Positions 58,098-64,000 of a stretch of 64,000 bases of DNA are shown here, in pieces. Position numbers and translations under genes: made by a program. Within the stretch, counting starts at the first letter, position 1; every line of letters starts with the position of its first letter. The stretch covers positions 41,563,225 through 41,627,224 of the forward strand of contig CM051024.1 of assembly GCA_027627225.1 (NCBI GenBank), written 5' to 3'. Origin of the DNA: Congeria kusceri. Its lineage: Eukaryota > Mollusca > Bivalvia > Myida > Dreissenidae. A model generated the notes under the pieces. The model was not told where the DNA came from. It searched no databases and was given only the letters and a program-made list of their open reading frames with translations.

Positions 58098-58617
58098 CCA
58101 GGCTTGCTCATATTCTCAGTTTTATTAAGCCAGGTTGCTCATATTCTCAGTTTTATTAAACCAGGCTTGCTCATATTATCAGTTTTATTAAACCAGGCTT
58201 GCTCATATTCTCAGTTTTATTAAGCCAGGCTTGCTCATATTCTCAGTTTTATTAAGTCAGGCTTGCTCATGTTCTCAGTTTAATTAAAACAGGCTTGCTC
58301 ATATTCTCAGTTTTATTAAGCCAGGCTTGCTCATATTCTCACTTTTATTAAGCCAGACTTGCTCATATTCTCAGTTTTATTAAGCCAGGCTTGCTCATAT
58401 TCTCAGTTTTATTAAGCCAGGCTTGCTCATATTCTCAGTTTTATTAAGCCAGGCTTGCTCATATTCTCAGTTTTATTAAGCCAGGCTTGCTCATATTCTC
58501 AGTTTTATTAAGCCAGGCTTGCTCATATTCTCAGTTTTATTAAGCCAGGCTTGCTCATATTCTCAGTTTTATTAAGCCAGACTTGCTCATATTCTCAGTT
58601 TTATTAAGCCAGGCTTG
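58098..58617 (+). repeat. 32-bp minisatellite, about 16 copies
   Basis: The unit begins 'ccaggcttgctcatattctc' and continues 'agttttattaag'. Most copies are identical; a few carry single changes (aaacc for aagcc, tatca for ttctc, gactt for ggctt). One copy is 31 bp. The homogeneity indicates recent expansion. There are no unique spacers, so it is not a CRISPR array. Confidence 0.95.
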
Positions 58618-58969
58618 TAACATTTTCTTGATCTCAAATGATAACATAAGAATTCAGACTTGCATGCCTACATGCTAATTTCAATGATTGCTACAACATA
58701 AGTTATTTTATTATGATTTGCTTTGATTGACATTTTCTTTCAATGTCTTGTCATTTTTATCAGTCACTCACTTCAATCAGTTATAAATTCTATTTACCTT
58801 CAATTTTATGTCCTTTCAGTTGTGACTATTTTACACATTCTTTTCAGATATCAAAGGATTTACATATTAACACATACACTTGTAGTAAATTTGGTTATAA
58901 AAGCAAAATTTTTTTTTTTAAATTCTGACTATATTTCAAAATATTAAATGGCAGAGTTAATAGCTTACG

Positions 58970-59395
58970 TAACAAGAGCTGTCGGAGGACAGCGCGCTCG
59001 ACTTGTCTTGTGCTTGTCAGAGTTACTGGCATTTAAAAAAAAAAAAAGAAATATTGAATTTCCACGAAACAAAAATTTCTAACGAAATGCATTAAAGTCA
59101 GCACATCAATACATTTTGTAGATATGGTAATCTTGACCTTGACCCCACCAACCCCATATGCAATCCGAAGCGAGGTTTTGATATAAGGTATCTATGAATA
59201 AAGTTTCATTAAAATACCTCAATACATTCTCAAGTTATTGAGCAGAAACTGTTTTTCTATTTTTAGTAACAGTGTCCTTGACCTTGGACCCACCCACCCA
59301 TTATGCAATCCCAAGCGAGGTTTCGCTATAAGGTATCTATCTTTGAAGCTTAATCTGTTCTCGAGTTAGAGAGCGGAAACTAAAAGCAGTCAAAC
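58970..59395 (+). repeat. Short family C element with hairpin head
   Basis: The head 'acaagagctgtcggaggaca' continues 'gcgcgctcgact' (self-complementary GAGCTGTC/GGACAGC...GCTC). It is followed by 'gaatttccacgaaac' and two to three family C units. It shows that family C arrays also carry a fixed head. Confidence 0.75.
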
Positions 59396-59405
59396 TAGCT
59401 TACCG

Positions 59406-59900
59406 AACAAGAGCTGCCAGAGGGCAGCGCGCTCGACTGTTCAAAGTATTTCAGTTGGTACATATTTTGGATAGCGGACGGTGCATACATTTGTTACACT
59501 TTTAAGTGAAGCCTTGTATAGTTTATACATTTTTGGAACAAAAACTTAAACAACAGAGTCTATGTCAAAAGTTGGCTAACTCTGTCAAAATACAAAACAG
59601 AGTTATGGATAATGTTGCCCCTGATACTAGAGTTGATGACAAAGGTTAGTTCCAAGTTTCAAGTGAATAACTTATGTAGTTTTGAAGTTACACAACCTTT
59701 GAATATAAACTTTAACCAGAAAATATATGTGATAAAGGGGCATAACTCTGTCAAAATACAAAGCATAGTTATGGGTAATGCTACCTCTGATACTAGAGTT
59801 GATGGCAAAGGTTAGTTCCAAGTTTCAAGTAAATAACTTGTGTGGTTTGGAAGTTTGAATGAAATCTCTCAAGCCATTCCCACCCCCTGTACATCGGTAA
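59406..59900 (+). repeat. Repeat element with the same hairpin head, family L
   Basis: The head 'acaagagctgccagagggca' continues 'gcgcgctcgact'. Two to three units of about 130 bp follow: 'ctctgtcaaaatacaaa', 'cagagttatggataatg', 'tgatactagagttgatg' and 'ttccaagtttcaagt'. A different core behind the same head. Confidence 0.7.
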
Positions 59901-60649
59901 ACCAATTTGCAGATGATAAATCAAATTTCAGAGAAAACTTGTCGTCCGCAATTGACAGGTATGTACATATTTTGAATTTTTCGGCGATTTTAGTCAGTAT
60001 ATATACATAATTATTGTTTACATGTATAAAGTAATGTCCAACGCCATTATGCATTAAGTGCATGCCAGAAATCTACGTTTTTCTAAGAAGAAATATATAA
60101 ATTGTCTGGGGGAAATACAAAATTTAAAAAAAAAATGCGACGTATTTATCGAATATTTGGCATCTAATTCAACAAATTAGTGAACTAAACCGTTGCAGAG
60201 TAGTGATATAATCTATCTAGTAGGGCATCCAAACGTTTATTAGTTGATACCGTAGTGGTTTCTGGGTTAAAATCAATTATATGGTATGCTCATCTATGGA
60301 TAAAACCGAACTGTTTGAAGAAAATGTGTAAATAAAGTCCAAACTTAAACTGGATAAAGCTCAAACTGCGCGTTAAAATGATTATTTTTTTGCAAAGGAA
60401 GGTTTTGTGCTAGTTTTTATTACATATTTTCATTACATATACATATTTTATTATATGTAATAGAAGAACAATATAGTTTATTCAAAAATTGTAAAATGTA
60501 GCATATAAAAAACAAATAAGGCCAACATGGTCCATGTCAGATCGTCACGAATAACAATTATACAAATAGGAACAAATAATATTATCATGCTTTAAGAAAT
60601 AGAAATCTATTATATATTATATATATCCGCGCGTTCTATATACAAGTAT
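59901..60649. other. No gene seen
   Basis: AT-rich sequence without assignable features. Confidence 0.45.
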
Positions 60650-60955
60650 TATGTACGGTATTCTCGTGCTTTACAAACATTATATGTATCTAAGTGATAC
60701 ACAAAAGTAATTTGTACTGTATTATCATGCTGTACAAAAATAATTTATATCTTAGTAATACATAAAAGTGACCTCTCATGTATTCTCATGCTTTGCACAA
60801 ATAATTTGTATCTTACTAATACATGACAGTGATCAATACCGTATTAATTTATAAGTAAGTAATACGTGAAATTTATCGGTATTGTATTTTCATGCTTTGC
60901 AATAATAATTTATATCTAAGTTAAACATTAAAGTAATATGCACTGTATTCATAAC
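60650..60955 (+). repeat. Tandem repeat of about 62 bp, 4-5 copies
   Basis: 'gtattctcatgctttgcaca' variants occur near 60656, 60719, 60779 and 60883. Between them are 'aataatttatatctaagta' and 'atacataaaagt' blocks. One intervening unit is degenerate. Confidence 0.7.
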
Positions 60956-61327
60956 CCTAGGAACATCCCAATATACATGTGTTGATATAACCGTTGATTG
61001 TTTTTCAGTAATTTGGAAAGCAGGTGTTTTCTTATGTATACATTGCAGAGGATACACTTTTATATACCAATTGATACCATAAATATGCCCATTTACCAGA
61101 CATTTTCGATGTTTTATCGCGATGAATAAACCATACCCTAGTTTTTGCAATCGGTGTTCAGGTAGATTGTTCAACATGTACATTTATTACTCATATACCC
61201 CACTTCGGTTCAGTGATCAGCAAACAGAGTTGAAACTTCTTGTGATTTACTGAAAATGTATTGCTGTTCAAACATCAGTTAATAAAAATCTAAATGGGAA
61301 GGTTGCAATTATGTTCAGAAACCTTAA

Positions 61328-61814
61328 AGGGACTTGTTCACAGATTTTCGCATTTTTGAAGTTCGCCATTTAATCTTTTAACTTGACAGACTTAAGCATC
61401 GAAACTAAAAGTTCAAGTAAAATAACAAGAAAAGTATTAAAAAATAAATAAAAAATGGTCCCACCGGGGTTCGAACTCGGGGCCTCCAGATTAAAAGGCT
61501 ATCGCCTTAATCACTCGGCCATTCTAACTTCAATATTATACCATGCATTATTTACTTTACGTAATTGTTCCGCGTGATGACAACAGTTTCAACAAAAAAC
61601 AACAGAAACACTCCAAATTATTCCATCGTTTAGCGTTACGCTTTATAATTGTATCAATTTCAACTGATAATTACTTATAAACAAAACGGTTTTTACAGTA
61701 TATTTCTAGGTCCATAGTGTTTTTTGCTCCATTGCATACACTGTTCTTTTATTTTAAGAATCGGTGACAAAAAGTTGAAAAATTGTCAATTTGTCAATCT
61801 GTGAACAGGTCTCT
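61328..61814. mobile_element. TTAA-flanked inverted-repeat element with a tRNA-like core
   Basis: The termini agree at 17 of 19 positions: AGGGACTTGTTCACAGATT at the left and, on the opposite strand, AGAGACCTGTTCACAGATT at the right. TTAA lies directly outside both (61324-61327 and 61815-61818), the target duplication made by piggyBac-type transposases. Length is 487 bp with no ORF, so it is a non-autonomous element. A tRNA-like sequence is inside on the minus strand. Confidence 0.7.
61459..61529 (-). other. tRNA-like sequence, probably not a functional tRNA
   Basis: The minus strand reads 'ggccgagtgattaaggc' (D-arm/A box of the Ser/Leu type) and 'ccgagttcgaaccccgg' (a perfect T-arm/B box). 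The anticodon stem and the acceptor stem do not pair, and no long variable arm is present. It is therefore a tRNA-derived promoter-like module rather than a gene. Pol III transcription of the host element is possible. Confidence 0.55.
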
Positions 61815-62104
61815 TTAATCTTAAAGTCACCCGGAACTACCAGTGGCTCGGAATTCCTTCAATGACTGTATATGTAGTAATTGTAACGCTTACACATGGA
61901 AATGGAATGGATTTAAACATGCTTATATTAAATACAAACACATCAAGGCGCTACGTGATTAGGCATGTCATAAAACCATTTTATTGGAATATCCGAAATA
62001 TTGTATGACAGTGATCAACGTACATTTGCGTATTTCGCGAACAGTTCTTAATTAATGTTCAGATAAAAAAAGAAAAAAAAAAAAGAAAATAAATTAACGT
62101 CGCC

Positions 62105-62645
62105 TAATGCCGGATTCCACGAAGCGGAAAACATACGTGTTTTCGGCACCGCTATATTCGGCGCCGAACACGTGCCGATTCAAAATAATTCGCTTCTGTC
62201 TTATTTACGCGTTTTTCGGCGCTGAAAATGAGATAGAGATGAAAAATTTACATCACTTCCTCTATTTCTGGGTCAATCACAACAACAGACTTCATCTAAA
62301 CAAAATTAAAATAAATATAAAGTTCAGTGTACAAACATATGAAAACCTTATAGAGCTGATGAAACACGGAAACCTTAGCAAAGGTTTACCTGTCATCCAT
62401 GTGTGATTTACAAGCCTATAGCAATAGCTAAACAGTTGTAAGCACCACACGTAGACAAAATACTCCTATGACCTTTAGATGTGTGCCACAATTTATCTTA
62501 ATTGCAATAAACGCAAGTATGCGTTTTTACCCCAAAACCGCATCGGATTTCGGCAACAGGGAGACAGTTTTGTCGGTGCGTACTCGGTGTGCATTTCGGC
62601 ACCGATATAATCGCCGCCGAAAAAAGTAGGCTTAATGGAAACCCC
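62105..62645. mobile_element. Inverted-repeat element with TTCGGCGCCGAA motifs
   Basis: The left end ('ggattccacgaagcgg', 'tgttttcggcaccgctatat', 'tcggcgccgaacacg') is echoed in inverse by the right end ('cggtgtgcatttcggcaccg', 'atataatcgccgccgaaaaa', 'ggcttaatggaaacc'). The termini span about 65-70 bp and are imperfect. The interior is AT-rich. A 99-codon frame (62107-62406) overlaps the left end and is probably fortuitous. It looks like a MITE. Confidence 0.5.
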
Positions 62646-62649
62646 CCTT

Positions 62650-64000
62650 TACTTTGGACGTTTTGTTTACAAGTGTGCGGTTTATACTTGTTGGCATGTC
62701 CTCGATCAGCATAACGGACAGTAATATTTTCCGGACGTTTACAAATATTTGTGTTTTGTAATCGTAATTTATGTCATCACATACAAAAACTTTTTTTTTT
62801 AGTTTTCAAGTATGTTTTCGGTTGTTCTTCGGAAAAGAGTGTCATTTTATAATAAAAGTGTGTATTATAAATACATTATCTTAGATAAAATACAGTATAG
62901 CTCTATTTTTAAATCTTTGAATAAAGTTACATATATCATTATCGCGTAAAGTTCACTGTTTCAATTAAACGTCCAGAAAAGACTACTGTAAACGTGAAAA
63001 CTATTTCCGCGTTTTATGTACCCCATTTTGGGCTTAATTTCTTGCGCATGCGCACACACGACGACTATTGTGTGCCACACGAAAACGAATGACGAACCTA
63101 GGTTGGTTGATCACAAATTTCAAAACCGAGTGCAACCACTGAACATAACTATCATAAAATAAATGCAAATTTCGTCCGACCAACAAGTATACGCTAAGCG
63201 ACAGATATTGTACACAAACCTCACTTAAGGTAACCATAAGCATTTGACGATATCTTGGTACGGATTTACAGGGAGGAACAGGTGGAGGGGGCACGTGTCA
63301 GATAATTCCAAAGCCTATGCATTTTAAAATTATATATTGTATTGTATTGAAACTCATGCTAAGATACGACAGGCACGACAAACTCTGAACCAAATTTGCT
63401 GATATGCATCAGAAAACTTTTCGGTTATTTTGGGTTTTTATTAAGCGGATACATGTTTCACGTTAACTCGGAGGTAAAATTTGTTCTGACGGCGGGTATC
63501 CGGATAATGTCGCCTACCTGTCCGACCAGAAATGTGTCACATCGGTTGGTCGTTGGGTCAAATTTGTGTCAAATGAAAATGTAAATATATCTACCTGTCA
63601 TCAGTTCTGACCAATAACAGTCAGAAATCCTGTTGCCCTTAACTGAAATCAGACAGATAATGGCGACTACCGGTCACCATTCGAAGATTTTTAATGCCGG
63701 CGTCATTTCGGTATGAACGGCATTTAATTCTCTTTTTGTTACGTTGGGTGTTAACCTGCGGTAATTTAAGCCCGTCTTTGGTTGCCGTCCGATCGGCACT
63801 CCTCCGATGCCGATGCGGCACTTTGGTTAACATGCCGATGCCTGCCCGATTACCGGTGAATAGGCACCAGGAGGTTGCACATTCTTCTGGTGTTACCCAG
63901 CAGGCTACTTGCCGGAGCTAAACCGGCTCCCGGCAGATATATAATCACAATTACTGTACCCAAATTTGGGCCGGCTCCCGACCGCTCGTGTCTGATGTCC
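62650..64000. other. No gene supported
   Basis: Frames at 63034-63294 (minus), 63396-63584 and 63694-63921 (plus) are open but unrecognised. From 63660 the sequence is GC-richer, with repeated 'gccgatgc' and 'ccggctcccg' words, and could be the edge of another repeat or gene. Confidence 0.35.

Noticed and set aside
57929..58111. Minus-strand ORF with 'AQLAQLVERRTVNQGIVSS'
   Set aside because: It is a translation of the tRNA-like head of the SINE; this peptide phrase is a known artefact of tRNA-derived repeats.
58098..58617. Regular 32-bp repeats suggesting a CRISPR array
   Set aside because: The units are contiguous with no unique spacers, and the genome is eukaryotic.
61459..61529. Functional tRNA gene
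   Set aside because: The T-arm and D-arm look good, but the anticodon and acceptor stems do not pair, and it lies within an inverted-repeat element.
62107..62406. 99-codon ORF starting with ATG
   Set aside because: Its start lies in the terminal repeat of a MITE and the rest is Lys/Asn-rich AT-driven sequence.

Overview
The window reads as nuclear DNA of an animal, most likely a bivalve mollusc. It is AT-rich and gene-poor, with GT-AG introns. It is dominated by dispersed elements whose cores are tandem units of about 145-165 bp, many carrying 'tgaccttgacctttgacc' tracts. That architecture resembles the pearl/CvA-type mobile elements described from bivalves. Copies of a long fold-back MITE and a tRNA-derived SINE fit the same assignment. 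I infer a bivalve, possibly Dreissena-like; nothing in the window fixes the species. There are no bacterial operons, no CRISPR array and no rRNA.

Layout. 0-8 kb: the end of a tandem-core element, a 145-bp near-perfect palindrome, and on the minus strand two phase-compatible exons encoding the C-terminal part of a WSC domain followed by the first half of a sushi (CCP) domain. 8.4-12 kb: two copies of a dispersed repeat. The second is interrupted by a Gypsy-type retrotransposon with a 605-bp LTR, a TATA box, a tRNA-Lys-like primer binding site and the start of gag; gag is itself split by a 1-kb tandem-core element. 12.9-16.5 kb: a HECT-domain E3 ubiquitin ligase gene that keeps its exon/intron structure but is wrecked by about five in-frame stops and a frameshift. 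16.5-20 kb: two large tandem-core elements. 20-24.4 kb: mostly unassigned, with a decayed reverse-transcriptase C-terminus and an unidentified exon with one stop. 24.48 kb: five 14-bp palindromes repeated at exactly 20-bp intervals, next to a decayed Gypsy gag/protease segment that may be the other part of the 9.7-kb element. 28.1-29.7 kb: four exon-like blocks with compatible splice phases, disturbed by an exact 60-bp duplication. 29.9-48 kb: mainly repeat arrays, a hAT-like scrap, orphan exon candidates, and a 5'-truncated non-LTR retrotransposon inserted into a repeat unit. 48.9 kb: the best candidate for a functional gene, an intronless ORF that starts at a perfect TISU motif but has a 10-G run breaking its frame. 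50-64 kb: a Tc1/mariner remnant, a fold-back MITE, a SINE with an 11-bp target-site duplication, a 32-bp minisatellite, a TTAA-flanked inverted-repeat element with a tRNA-like core, and a second inverted-repeat element.

The genes do not form a pathway. The region looks like a repeat-laden intergenic or intronic tract that has accumulated dead gene copies (HECT ligase, WSC/sushi, retroelements) with perhaps one or two live small genes at 48.9 kb and 28-29.6 kb. All coordinates of introns and element ends are read by eye; no alignment or database search was possible.
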